From: Cylindrodendrum hubeiense
Taxonomy: Eukaryota; Ascomycota; Sordariomycetes; Hypocreales; Nectriaceae
DNA: 35,967 nucleotides
Assembly: GCA_014621425.1 (NCBI GenBank)
Contig: JAANBB010000414.1
Span: forward strand, 1 to 35,967
Reading direction: 5' to 3'
The notes beneath the pieces were generated by a model, which did not search any database, was not told the DNA's origin, and saw only the letters and a program-made list of their open reading frames with translations. Shown piece after piece: positions 8,434 to 19,900 of this stretch (positions are counted from its first letter, which is position 1; every line of letters starts with the position of its first letter). Position numbers and translations under genes: made by a program.

Positions 8434-11363
8434 TCAGGCAACATGAACAAACGCGCGCTTCTTGGCGCTCCTCTCCTCATTCTCCTCCTCCCAGTTCTCA
8501 TCCACGTAGTCCTTGATGCTCTTGTCGCGGATCTGCATGCCCACAACCTTGAGCGCCGCAATGTTGACGCCCATCTCGTCTTTCTGGCGCTTGAGCGTCC
8601 CGCGGAGGTTGACCCGGATGCCGTCCAGCATGGCCTTCATGGTGCGGCTCGCCACGATTTGCTTGTGGTGGGTCTTGAGCATGAAGAAGAGGATGCGGCA
8701 CGTGAGGGGGATGTTCATCGAGCGCATCGCGAAGATGTTGAGGAAGGTGAAGAGGATCGGCACGGAGGCGAAGGGGAGGACAAGCAGTGCGTCGTGCAGG
8801 GCCGAGGCCTTGATGCGTTGCAGAACCGACATGACATGCGCCTCGGCCGTGATGTTGCCTAGGGCGAGGAATACGGGGTTTCGTTGAGGGGGCATGGCGT
8901 GAGGGTTCGTGAGCTTGGCCTCCTCGTACTCCTTCAACAAGTTGAGATCGGCTATGCCCATCTCGAGGGCCTCAGCTATTCGCTCTCCCGCCATGAGAGT
9001 CTCGGTGGTCTGCTTGCTAGCGGCGCCAACTTCACCGTTCTCATCTTGGGCATCAGGATCTCGCTCCAAAGACGTGGTGAGAGTGCTCTCGTATAACTCT
9101 TCGATTTCCCTCTCACGCTCTTCCTCGAGGAAGATTTGCTCATCTGTCTCGTTCCAGACCCGGATGCTCTTGTCATGGCCGGCACTGGCCACGAAGTTTC
9201 CGGTGTGGCTGATGGCGATCGCCCAAACCTCGCCGTGGTGGCCATCTAGCCTCTGGATCTGCTCGAACTTGTCGCCGTCCCAATATCGGATGGTGCGGTC
9301 CTTGCTGCTGCTAAAGAAGTGGTGGCCGTTTCCGTCCGAGTTGTGTGGGACAAAGGCAACCTGTAGAATACTGTCTTGGTGTCCAAAGAGAGCCTTGTGG
9401 CAGTCACCAAAGTCGAGGCCCCAGATTCTGATGTTCTTGTCTGCTGAGCTGGTGACGATCAACTTGCTGTCGTATGAAATATCCATGCTAAGGACAGGAA
9501 GCTTGTGGCCATAGAGGTTGAGGTAGAGCTTCAGGGAGTCGACAAAGAAGACCTTGACAGTGTTGTCGAGGAGGGCGACAGCCAAAAGCTTTGCGTCTGG
9601 TGAAAACTTAAGGCTGAGGATATCGTCAGAAACCTTCATCACCCTAGACTGCACCAGCTTCAGCTTAGCTGTCGTCCTGGTCGTGCCTAGTACTTCCTCT
9701 TGGATAATCTTGAAGTCCCAGAACTTGGCGGACTTGTCAGCACTTCCAGAAACAACTGATTGGCCGTTGGGGTGGACGTGGAGCGACCAAATTGCACCCT
9801 CGTGGGCGTCAACGCTATCCAAAAGGGCTGCTGAAGCAACATCAAAGAGCTGCAGCTCGCCACTCTTCGTTCCAACTACGACCACCTTGTCTCCGGGCAA
9901 GAACGAACAGCACAACGCATAGCCACACTCAAATGTCCGAATGCAGTTCTGAGTCTTGATATTCCAGATCTTCAGGCCGCCATTTGATGCTGACGCCAAC
10001 ATTTTGTCGTCTGAGCTCAATGACAGAGCACGGATATCTGTTCGATGGCCGGGCAGGTCGACGGAGAGTGCCCGAGTGTAATCAGGGACGTCCTCCTTTT
10101 TGGATTTCTCGCTCTTCTCCTTTGCTGGGAGGCTGTAGTATTCCAGCTGGTTGTTTGTTGTCCCCACTAGTAGGTGGAGGTCCTTTTGGCCAGCCGGCAA
10201 GGCCCAGTCAACAGATCGAACCTTTCCGCCTGTCCGTACAATGACGTATTGAACGAAGACGTCGCTGACATCGGCCTTGGACACATCATCTTCTCCGTCG
10301 GCCATCTCTTCGTCGGCAGCCTTTCCGTCCCTTTGCTTCTCACGTCTCCTTCTCCGCTTGCGGGCCAGGCCTTTCTTGATCTCCGACTCTGTTCGTATCC
10401 GCCAGACATCCACTGCCTTTTCTGAGCCATGGACAGCAAAGTAGTCTCGCTTCGGGTGGAAAACTACTTCAGTCGCCCTGTCTTTGCTTTGGCGATATAG
10501 GGTTCCTCGGTCGTGGAGAAACTGAGTCGTGGCGGGCATGTCAACCCGACGAGTGCTCAGGGCCAGGCCGTCCGCATCCAAGGACCAGACCTTGATCTCT
10601 CCATCGTTTCCGGCTGTGATGCACCCACTGTAGTCGGGAGAGAGTCCAAGAGCCCAGCACTCCCCGTTGGTCTGTGAGATGTGTGTCTCAATGCAGTGTC
10701 TCGAGGAGAGGTCCCAGAGCTTGATGAGAGAGTCCTTGCCCGTGGTCAAGAGGAATCCGTCGGAGGCTCCTTCACCATCAAGCACCATCGCTTGCGCACC
10801 ATCTTCGCCTTGAACCTGCGGCTCCGGCTCGACGAACTGAAGACCCGTCACTTGATCCTTGTGTCCTCGCAACTTGAACTGGCCAACCTCTGCGACGAGA
10901 TCCCAGACGATAATGTCGGTATCCTTGGAACCACTGGCAAGCCTGACTCCGGATTTGTCGAAAGAAAGCTTGGTAATGGCGGACTTGTGGCCATTGAAGT
11001 TGACAATGACGGTGGAAATCTTGCTATCCCAGAGTCGAATGCTGCCATCCTCATACCCCACGGCGAAAACGTCCTTGTCGGTCTTGCTCTGGGCGATCGC
11101 AGTCACGGGAGCCGTACATCGGTCATCTCTCCAGCGGCCCACGACCTCGCCTTTCTTGATATCCCAGCAGATAACCTCCTCGTTTGCAGCAGCGACTGCT
11201 TGTCCTGCGCCGGCGCCCGTTCGGTCTCTCGAAGTCCAGACGAGGTTCGAGGTGCTGGAGGTGACGATGCCAAACGACTTGGCGTGTTCGTATTTCCTAA
11301 GCGCAAAGGATTAGCCCGGGTCGCAAGAATGTTCCGGTAGTCTTACAGGTATGACTTGACCAT
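8434..11363 (-). CDS. UTP12: U3 snoRNP WD40 protein Utp12/Dip2 (SSU processome, UTP-B complex)
   Basis: Two minus-strand exons, 11363-11347 and 11296-8434, joined over a 50-bp intron, give 959 residues, close to the usual Utp12 length. The first exon encodes only MVKSYL; the next segment, KYEHAKSFG, is the conserved N terminus, which fixes the start. Many WD40 units follow, with recurrent GH...D...W/IWD patterns such as KLWDLSSRHC, KIWNIKTQNCIRTF and RIWGLDFGDCHKALFGHQDSI, consistent with two beta-propellers. A basic nuclear-signal-like insert, RKRRRRREKQ, lies near 318-327 and precedes an acidic loop. From about 782 to the end is the helical Utp12 domain, finishing in a Lys/Arg/Glu-rich tail. 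Utp12 works with Utp1, Utp6, Utp13, Utp18 and Utp21 in 18S pre-rRNA processing in the nucleolus. Divergent from ARPC2. Confidence 0.96.
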
Positions 11364-11642
11364 GTTTGCCAAGTTGCGACCAGCATTGGCCTTCGTCAAC
11401 TTCTTCGTCTACAGCGAAGAATCCAAAGATCCCGGCCCAAGTAAAATTTCCCAGGCGTAATTTTCTTATCGATAAGCGTGTGGCGCACGGCCCACTCAAT
11501 CGCCAGCCAGATACTATTGCCTCAGGCCACCTTTTGCAGCTTGGAGCTTGACGTGCCTCACCACACCAGCCCCACTACCAGGCGTCACCCAAGCTCCGAG
11601 ACGACGACAGTTAAGGGGATCGCAAACCAACCCGCCGTCAAG
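11364..11642. promoter_or_regulatory. 279-bp bidirectional promoter region (UTP12 / ARPC2)
   Basis: The start codons of the minus-strand UTP12 gene and the plus-strand ARPC2 gene are only 279 bp apart, so both promoters and leaders must share this stretch. I recognise no specific factor site or TATA box with confidence. Confidence 0.7.
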
Positions 11643-12812
11643 ATGCTTTTGCTAGACTACCAGAACGTACTGATCCAATCGGTCCTCACCGAGAGGTTCT
11701 CTGGGTAAGTCTTCCCCTGCAGTCATCTCCCGAGTCCAAGCTGATGGTTCGCCAGTGCCCCCCCCGCCTCCATCGACCAGACGGTCAGCGACTTCGATGG
11801 CGTTACCTTCCATATTTCGACCCCTGAGACCAAGACCCAGATCTTGCTTTCGATCCAAATAAGGTGCTTCCAGGACCTGGTTCAGTATGGCGCCGAGGAA
11901 GTTCTCCAGCGGGAGTACGGGCAATACGTGGCCCCGGTCGAGCCGGGTTTCGACTTCTCGGTCATGGTAGACTTGGAGAACATTCCGGAAACGAAGGGTA
12001 TGGCTGTCTGCGTCTCTTGTATATGATGGGGTACTGGTGCTGACAAGCAGATAAGAGGAGCGCGATGCTCTTGCCCTGAAGTTCGCGCTTCTAAAGCGCA
12101 ACGCCATGGCTGCGCCATTCGAGCAGGCCTACCAGGAGCATTATCAGCTAAGGGAGGAGGCGTCGAAGTTTACATCCGAGGAGGCTCCCCAGGGAGTGCA
12201 AGAGGGTGGCCAGGTCAAGGCTATTCACTACCGAGAGGAGGAGGCCATTTATCTCAAGGCCAGCCACGACCGAGTCACCGTCATCTTCAGCACCGTCTTC
12301 CGTGAGGAAACCGACAGAGTGTTCGGCAAGGTCTTTATTCAAGAGTTCGTCGATGCACGAAGGAGAGCTATCCAGAACGCCCCGCAAGTGCTTTTCAGGA
12401 ACGATCCACCCCTTGAGCTGCAAGATGTCCCAGGTGTCCGAAACACTGGAACTGGAGAGATCGGCTACGTCACTTTCGGTATGTGGCCTTTGTTCCAGTG
12501 AAGCACACATGCTAATGCTCTCCCAGTCCTTTTCCCTCGACACCTTACTCCTCAGCGAATGGCCGATGTCATTTCCCACATCCAGACTTTCCGTGATTAT
12601 TTCCACTACCACATCAAGGCATCGAAGGCCTACATCCACTCTCGAATGCGAAAGCGAACCGCCGATTTCCTCCAAGGTGAGATACATGCATCAACATTCA
12701 TGTGCGCGAATAGAACTAACACGTATCAGTGCTGCGCCGCGCCAGACCTGAGAATGAGGAGAAGGAGAGGAAGACTGCGAGTGGCAGGACTTTCAAGGTG
12801 CAAGGAAACTAG
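11643..12812 (+). CDS. ARC35: Arp2/3 complex subunit 2 (p34-Arc / Arc35)
   Basis: Five exons, 11643-11704, 11756-11997, 12056-12478, 12527-12676 and 12730-12812, encode 319 residues; introns are 48-58 bp. The N terminus [15 protein letters not shown] is diagnostic of ARPC2. Further family segments are [17 protein letters not shown], the Y/L-rich core [33 protein letters not shown] across an exon junction, and the long C-terminal helix [22 protein letters not shown]. With ARPC4 this subunit forms the backbone of the Arp2/3 complex that nucleates branched actin, at endocytic patches and the hyphal tip in fungi. The third exon must begin after AAG at 12055, because the nearer CAG at 12050 gives a stop in the required frame. 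Divergent from UTP12. Confidence 0.97.
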
Positions 12813-13184
12813 GCGTTTGGATAGAAAAAGGCCGAGATTCCATGCCCAGAGAGCCCAAATCGGAAACACCTTGTAGCATTGGTTGACCGAGATTTATGGA
12901 GATTTAGACATGACGGGGAGAGAGTTGCAACGAGCGAATGAAACCACAAAATCTCATCAATCAAAAACTTCCAATCTAAGACATAAAAGGATCTACATAT
13001 ATGTGTTGCTGGCGAGGAGAGTCGAATTCAATTCACGTTGGCTTTGCTGCATGCTGCCTCGCCTGAGGCACCCAGTTAGCGCGGGCCGAGAACATTCATC
13101 CCACACCACTGCGGCGCGAATAAACCAGGATCACCCGCCTGCCAAATCAGCACCTAGCATCACGACCCTGGGGTCGCAGCGACA
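12813..13184. other. Intergenic region between ARPC2 and LCL3
   Basis: Contains the 3' UTR of ARPC2 and the promoter and leader of LCL3. Nothing else is recognised. An open frame on the same strand runs through here into the LCL3 coding region in another frame and resembles no protein I know. Confidence 0.55.
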
Positions 13185-14041
13185 ATGGTATGGCCGTTCG
13201 GATCATCGAGCTCCGAGAAAGATGCGAAACCTGAAAAGCACGAAGATCAGTCCAAGCGACGCTCAGTTACATGGTCCGAGTCCCTAGGCACCGCTGACCC
13301 AGACCATTACGCAGCTGCAAAGCAATGGGCTCCAACGGTCCTCTTCTCGCTCGCCGGCCTCTCTGCCCTGCAGCTCTACGCAAACTACCTGCAGCGAATA
13401 CCGGGTGCAGCCTATGTGCGCCCAAATTTCTTTCGAAACCGAAGCCTATTTGGAAAAGTCACGAGTGTCGGTGACGGAGATGGCTTCCACCTCTTCCACA
13501 CCCCAGGTGGGCGTGCTGTCGGCTGGGGTTGGCTCAGGAAGATTCCCGAACGACGGAAGGAACTCAAGGACAGGACGGTAAGATTATGGTGGTCAATTGA
13601 GCCCAGGGACAGTAACGAACTGACGGTTTTTTTGAGTAGATCTCGATCCGAATCGCAGGCGTCGACGCACCGGAGCTCGCCCACTTTGGTCGACCGGTAC
13701 AACCGTTCGCAGTTGAAGCCCACAAGTGGCTGACGAGTTACGTTGGAAACCGTAACGTTCGAGCATATATATACAAGCGAGACCAGTACGATCGGATCAT
13801 TGCGACTGTCTATGTACGGCGGTTCTTGTTCCGCAAGAACGTGGGTCTGGAGATGGTCAAGGCAGGATTGGCGACCACATATGAGGCCAAGACAGGCGCC
13901 GAATTTGGAGGGTTGCAAAAGGTGTATGAGAGAGCTGAGGCCAAGGCCAAGAGGAAACGAAAGGGTATGTGGTCGATGGATCCAAGCAAGTTTGAAAGCC
14001 CGAGAGAGTACAAGTCGAAGTGGGCAAAACAAGACACCTGA
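13185..14041 (+). CDS. LCL3: Lcl3-type membrane-anchored staphylococcal-nuclease-like endonuclease
   Basis: Two exons, 13185-13577 and 13640-14041, encode 264 residues; the intron is 62 bp. A Ser/Lys-rich N terminus is followed by one membrane helix around 49-66 ([17 protein letters not shown]). A thermonuclease fold follows: [14 protein letters not shown] (D97 and D99 for calcium), then RIAGVDAPE with R135, D140 and E143 in exactly the spacing of the nuclease catalytic residues, and DRIIATVYV with R183. The C terminus is Lys/Arg/Glu-rich and ends in [19 protein letters not shown], typical of fungal Lcl3. Fungal Lcl3 proteins are mitochondrial-membrane nuclease-like proteins, the yeast name coming from long chronological life span; the biological substrate is not established. 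The complete catalytic set suggests an active enzyme. Confidence 0.95.
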
Positions 14042-15337
14042 TATGCCGACTGCTTGATCGGCAGTTCCCTTCCAGAGATACCATTGCAAATTTACTGCAA
14101 AGAGTCTCTATTGGGGGAAGTGAATGGCCCCTTCTTCAGCAATCGACCCAGGGAGGCGGAAGGAAATGCAACTGCAGCTGGCAAGAATAATCCCAAGGAT
14201 TCCGTCCAGCTGAGAACCCTACTATAGTTGCCAAATCCACGGCGAGGTTGCTGAAGCGGGCTGGGTTTCATTTCTGTCGGTGCTACTCTTGTCGGTTCTA
14301 AGACAAACTAGACAAACTTTGGCACCCAAGAGCAACTACTGGTACGAACCCAACTACTTACTCGGCAACGGGCGACGACCAAAAAGGTTTTAGATTTCAA
14401 TGTGCCAGACGCACCACTATCAAGGAAGTGTGGGCGACGGAAACAGCCGGAGTAGCTTTGGATCACCTCATGGTTGACCAGCCAGCACGAAGGAAACATA
14501 TTGGCGTATGCCAAAGGCCCATATTCATGGCTAACTGCAAGCATCCCCCCGACGAAAAATTCATGCACCGAAAAGTGATGGTGGTCAGCAAATGGGGCGT
14601 GCCACGTCGACGACGGTGGCCAGATCCCTGGCCAAGCGTGTACAAAAATGCGAGCAGATTCTGCACAAAAGCAAGAGCGATACCACGGCAAACAAGGGAA
14701 TGGATGTGCCAACTCAGATTGCAGCGGTTTCACACCACCCTCTCGGTTCGCTGGTGTGTGTCTGGACGTGTATGGGAGGCATCGCTTGGTAACGAACTCG
14801 TTTGATCGCTGAGGACCCCTCTCTCATGTACGTCGGTACCGTTATGCACCAAATACGCTGTGATGTCAGATTACTGGACCCAGAAGCATGAACAAGCGTG
14901 ATCTAATGCCGACGAAATGCAGCTCCCTCAGGTGCTGAATTTCATTGGCGAATGGGGAGCATGGCAATTAGTAGCAAATCTCTTGACGATACGCCACGGG
15001 ATCTCTCCGCCTGTCTTTGCCATGTTTCGCGCCGGGTCTGAGGCAAATCGTGCATGTTATCTGGGATGCAATTATCAAACGGACTTATCCATCCGTATCC
15101 GCAAACCGGTGCGTTCGGGTCTTTCGTATGCCCCTGTCCGAGCCACCAAAGAGTTGTCAGTTGGCGGCGAGGCGAGAGTCCCCCCTGCCTACCACCAGCT
15201 CCGCGGTTTAGTGGGCTTTGGCAGACAAATTAGCTAGTGTAGCGAAAACCGTCGAAGGATGCCTCGATATTAATGTCTGCACCATGCTCCGGGTGGCCTA
15301 GAAAGCGGGTCGACAGGCCAGAACCCCTGGAACTAAC

Positions 15338-16477
15338 ATGGGTTCGGCAACGGTGCAGGCCACGAATAGCACGACTAGGTCAGCGGTGAGGAGACCAACA
15401 CAGCGGCCGGAGCGTGCTGTGTATGCAAAAGTATGCACGGCGAAGGAGTCGTGCGTGTCTCTTGGCCTGTATGTCCCGGGCCCTGGCCATGTTGCGGCGT
15501 GGTCGGGGAAGCTCTGCTCCACCCGTTTCCTCGTACCTGAGCCGACGTGGAGGCCCGAACCCTCTCTCTCCTCTTCCTTCGCCAGACCTTCCTTCATCCG
15601 CGAGCGGAGGGGATCCTTACCTTGTGGAAGCTCCATTGCCCGGAATTCAGTCATTCTTTTCTCGTTCTATTCTTGCTTGTTCACCTGGCGTGTATGTGTG
15701 TGTGACGCACCGCCCACCACTGCGCCTCTACACTCTCTGCCTCATTGGCTCTGTCGTTCTTTTCCAGCCCAGTCCCGTCTCCTGTCAGCACCCGTCACTC
15801 CCTCCCTCACCTTTATTTTCCGCCCCCGATCGAACTCGCAGCAAGGCAGATCGCCTCGATCCTGTGACTTTGAGATCATCAGCCGCAATTATCTAGAATT
15901 CTCAGCGGTGAGGCGCTGCATTCCAAACGTGGTCGACCCGGAGACCCCCATTCTATCCCTCCTTTCCGGCTTCCACCCGCGAAGCAAGGCAAAAGCAAAG
16001 CGACACGGCGCCGACGCCGACGCCAACGCAGCCGCAGACGCAACACATCATCGCACGGCACACCGCATCTCCCCGGCCAGGAAACACAAAAACAACACCA
16101 ACAATAGCGATACACGATTGCGCCCACAAGCTCCAACGACACAGCGGCGATTGATAGCAATCAAACCCTCTACGACACTCCCACGATCATTGGTGTCGCA
16201 CCTAGATTTAAGTGGCGCCCTAGGCTCGCTCCCGTGCCTGTGCTACGTACCGGTACGCCCGCCTCCCTCAAGACCCCATGTTCCACGAACGCAGCACTTC
16301 ACCGACTCCCGCGACGCAAATTCCCCTCCCAGATCCCTTCTGCGCGACGTTGCATCACTTCTTTTCCCAGTTCTCGAATTTCAGTGCGGCACGTCGGCAC
16401 TGGAGAACCGTTGTCTAACTCGCAGTGCTTCAGGTACCGCCTTTAGGTGGGTTAGCGCTCTAGCCAAACTAGGCTAG
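15338..16477 (+). other. Unexplained 379-codon open frame in the RAX2 upstream region
   Basis: An ATG at 15338 opens a frame that ends at TAG 16475-16477. The translation is rich in Arg, Ser, Pro, Thr and Leu, with scattered Cys and an Ala/Asp/His low-complexity stretch in the middle; I see no domain, signal peptide or convincing membrane helix. The local C-rich, TA-poor composition lengthens random frames on this strand, so non-coding leader is my preferred reading. A lineage-specific gene remains possible. Confidence 0.2.
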
Positions 16478-16807
16478 TGGCAAACTTTTCAACGCTCAGT
16501 GCACGTCTCGAATTAGGCCATCGCCATCTCGAGCAATTTCCCGCATTCGTGCTGTACGTACTGTACTGCCGCACTGCCCGCCAACTTCACCCAAACATCC
16601 CTCGATTTCGACTCGATTTTGTTCCGCGAGCGCCCACGACGACGACGAAACGAACCCAACCGACGACACTTCGACTGACTCTCGTTCAAATTTCTCGATT
16701 CGCATTGCAAGGACAGTTTAGCCCATTTCTTACCGCATTCACCGGCCACCTCTTCACGACCAACGCGCCCGACCGCCCCCTTGCTATGACCCACGTTTGA
16801 ACCTGAG

Positions 16808-16927
16808 ATGCTCGTCAGTTTGAACTCACCACAAACGACTCATCAAGAAACCGGTTCTCGCAAACCGGAATACCCCACGCTCCCGTCGGCAGGTTTTAAG
16901 GCTTCCTTGGTCGACGAGACGCGATAG
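16808..16927 (+). promoter_or_regulatory. 39-codon upstream ORF ending next to the RAX2 start
   Basis: ATG at 16808 (G at -3) opens a frame closed by TAG at 16925-16927; the RAX2 ATG begins at 16930. The peptide starts MLVSLNSPQTTHQ and ends SLVDETR. If the RAX2 mRNA begins upstream of 16808, this uORF would be met first by scanning ribosomes. The arrangement is read directly; its use in translation is inference. Confidence 0.45.
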
Positions 16928-16929
16928 CG

Positions 16930-19900
16930 ATGCGATTGCCCTTTCAAAGGCGTCGCTCAACGGCGCGCCATGCCCAGAGTCTAAACTCCAGTCTTCTGGG
17001 CCTGGCCGCTTTATTACCAGCACTCACACAAGCCATCACTTTTGACCCGGTGCCATCGGCAAATCTCGATTTTTCGAAATTGGGGAGGATTGGCGTTGTT
17101 GGAGACTTCAGTGGCATCTCACTCTACGAATACGAGGGCCAGTCCGAGCGCGCGCGCAGCACAAACGGTAGTGAATCGCTTCTTGCGCAGCTGCCCAATG
17201 GTGCGCTTGGCTCAGTCGTTTCCAGCGATGCCTCGATACGGGCCATGTGCGCCTTTCAGCTCAGCAATGGAGATATGCAGGGAGTGGTAATCGGCGGTAA
17301 TTTCACGAGCTTGGACGGCACACAATCGAAGGCGATCGCGCTGTTCAACCCAAACACTACCGAAATCACGCCACTAGATGGCCTCGAAGGCGAGGTCAAT
17401 GCTGTTTTATGCGACGAGGAGCGAGACACGGTATATGTCGGTGGCAACTTTATTGGAGGCAACTCGACCAATGCGATCGCGTGGGTTGGTACCGATGGGT
17501 GGACAAACCTTCCCTTTGCAGGGTTTAACGGGCCTGTGAATGCCATCACCAAGGCCTCAAACGGACATATTATTTTTGGCGGTGTCTTCACTGGACTAGG
17601 AAATACCAGCACACCTAGCCAACCCGACGGCCAAAGTATCAACCTTTCAAAGGCCAACATCAGCGCCTCGAACAGTGCCTCAACTACCGGATTCAGCGAC
17701 CCAGAGAACATTGTTTGCTCAGAGGGCACAGATGTCTCTGGCACCACATGGCTGCTAGAGGATGACACTGCAGGTTACTGGGAAGCAAAGTTTGGTTTCA
17801 TGTTTAAGCCTACGAAGCTCAGGCTTTGGAACACACAACACGAGGACCGGGGAACCAAGACTTTCCGATTCATTGCCTTCCCTATTGACGGTATTATGAA
17901 CTTCACCTACACCGACCCTGGTACCGGGAAGAACCAAACTTGCACCAGCGAGTGCCCTCTCAGCGATGAGAAGGAGTACCAGGACTTCCACTTTATTAAC
18001 CAAGTCGGCATGAGCCAGTTCCGCATTGCCATTTCGGACTGGTATGGCAGTGGTGGCGGTCTCGCCGGCATCGAGCTTTTCCAGGATGATATCTTCGCAT
18101 ACGCCATCACCGACTTCAACGAGCCGTCCTGCGGCGATATCGATTTCCCGTCATCTGCAACTGCAACCGGTCCCTGGTCCGAATCCCCGTCCTACGACAG
18201 CAATTCCCAATATCTGACTGCAGAGCTCACTGGCGACTTCTCGACGTCGTCGGCCAAAGTGGTGTTTCATCCCAACATCAAGGAATCCGGCAACTATTCT
18301 GTCAACATTTATACCCCCGGTTGCCAGCAGGATAGCTCTTGTTTGACCAGAGGCCGTGTTAATGTCACAGGTGTTATGCAGAGTGGCACTGGTGATGGTT
18401 CCAACTTCACCACCACCTTGTACCAGACCAACAACTACGACAAATACGACCAGATCTACTTCGGATACATTGAGGAGAGCTCTGACTCTTTCAAGGCTGC
18501 CATCACCCTCAGCCCCCTTGGTGACCAGGATGTCGACACTCTCACCATTGTTGCCCAAAGGGTGGGATTTACTCTGATCGACTCGAATGGCGGTCTCAAC
18601 GGGCTGTTCGACTTCAACCCAGAAGACGCGGTGATCAATTCATCGAGCATTGATAACTCGACAATCAATAAACTCGGTGCAAGCTTCGACAGTGCCTCCG
18701 GCGTTACGGCCCTAGTGACAGATGGTGAAACCACTTATGTCGGTGGGAACTTCACCTCTGAGGACCATGACAACATTCTTGCCATTATCAAGGCCGAAGA
18801 TGTCAAGACCCTCGATGGCGGCCTCAACGGCAAGGTCATGAGTATGTACCTCAACGGCACGAAGCTCTTTGTCGGCGGCGACTTCTCGAACACGCAGAAT
18901 GATTCTGTTAAGGGCATGGACAACGTGGCCGTCTACAATACGGAGACGGAGGAATGGGATGCGCTAGGTGCTGGTGTCGATGGAATGGTGGAGTACGTTG
19001 TGCCTATGAGGATCAACATCACAGTGGACACCCCGGAGACTGTCATTGCCTTGTCCGGTGGATTTTCTCAGTGTAACGCTTTCGATGACAACGACGCCAT
19101 CTCAGTCGACGGGTTCGCCATTTGGGTTCCTTCCAAGAACAACTGGTTGCAGGCCCTTGGCGGTAGCCTACCAGGTTACAGTGGTGTTCTCACTGCGGCC
19201 ATCTTAGACCTTCCCGACGATGGTGGCTCACTCTTTGCCGGCTCCATCTCATCTGCTCAGCTCGGTGCGAACAGCGCCGCGACTTTGTCAGATGATGGTC
19301 TCGGCCAGTTCCCACTCACGATACAATCTCAGTCCACGTCATCTAACTCCTCGAGTCTCAGCCGCCGGGACGTTGTTTCTATCAGCGACCTATCGGGTGC
19401 GGTGACTGGTCTGTTCTATGACGAGAATGACCGCAACATCACCATCCTTGCGGGCCATTTCACCACTCAGTCTACAGCTGGCGACGAGGTCAACAACATC
19501 GTGCTTATTGAGGACGAGAAAGTGACGGGACTCAGTTCCAATCTTTCGAGTGATTCGATCTTCGTCACTCTCGCGATTCGTGACACCACGCTTTTCGCTG
19601 GTGGCACCGTCAGCGGCACCATCGACGAGAGCGACATCAACGGGCTCATTGCGTATGATGTTGAATCCAAGTCCTTTGGCTCGCAGCCACCCCCACTTAC
19701 AGGGCGCAACGGCACGGTGTCTGCCATCGCGGTTCGTCCTGAGAGTGCCGATATCTATGTAGGTGGATCTTTCGACCTCGCCGGCGCCTTGGATTGCCCA
19801 GGTCTTTGTGTGTACAACATGGACTCGGATCAGTGGAACCGGCCTGGCAGCGATTTGGAAGGAAACGTCCACTGCCTCATGTGGACATCTAAGAACGACC

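Larger units (their letters stand above)
14042..16929. other. Long region upstream of RAX2, probably promoter plus long 5' leader
   Basis: About 2.9 kb without a recognised gene. From about 15,500 onward the top strand is C-rich and pyrimidine-rich, the usual look of fungal promoters and leaders. It contains an ATG-initiated open frame of 379 codons (15338-16477) whose Arg/Ser/Pro/Thr-rich translation matches no family known to me, and a 39-codon upstream ORF ending 2 nt before the RAX2 ATG. Both are listed separately. Confidence 0.5.

Noticed and set aside
10681..11340. 219-codon plus-strand open frame over the UTP12 5' end
   Set aside because: Antisense shadow of UTP12; no domain.
13412..14089. 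225-codon minus-strand open frame over LCL3
   Set aside because: Antisense to both LCL3 exons, which carry a complete nuclease motif set.
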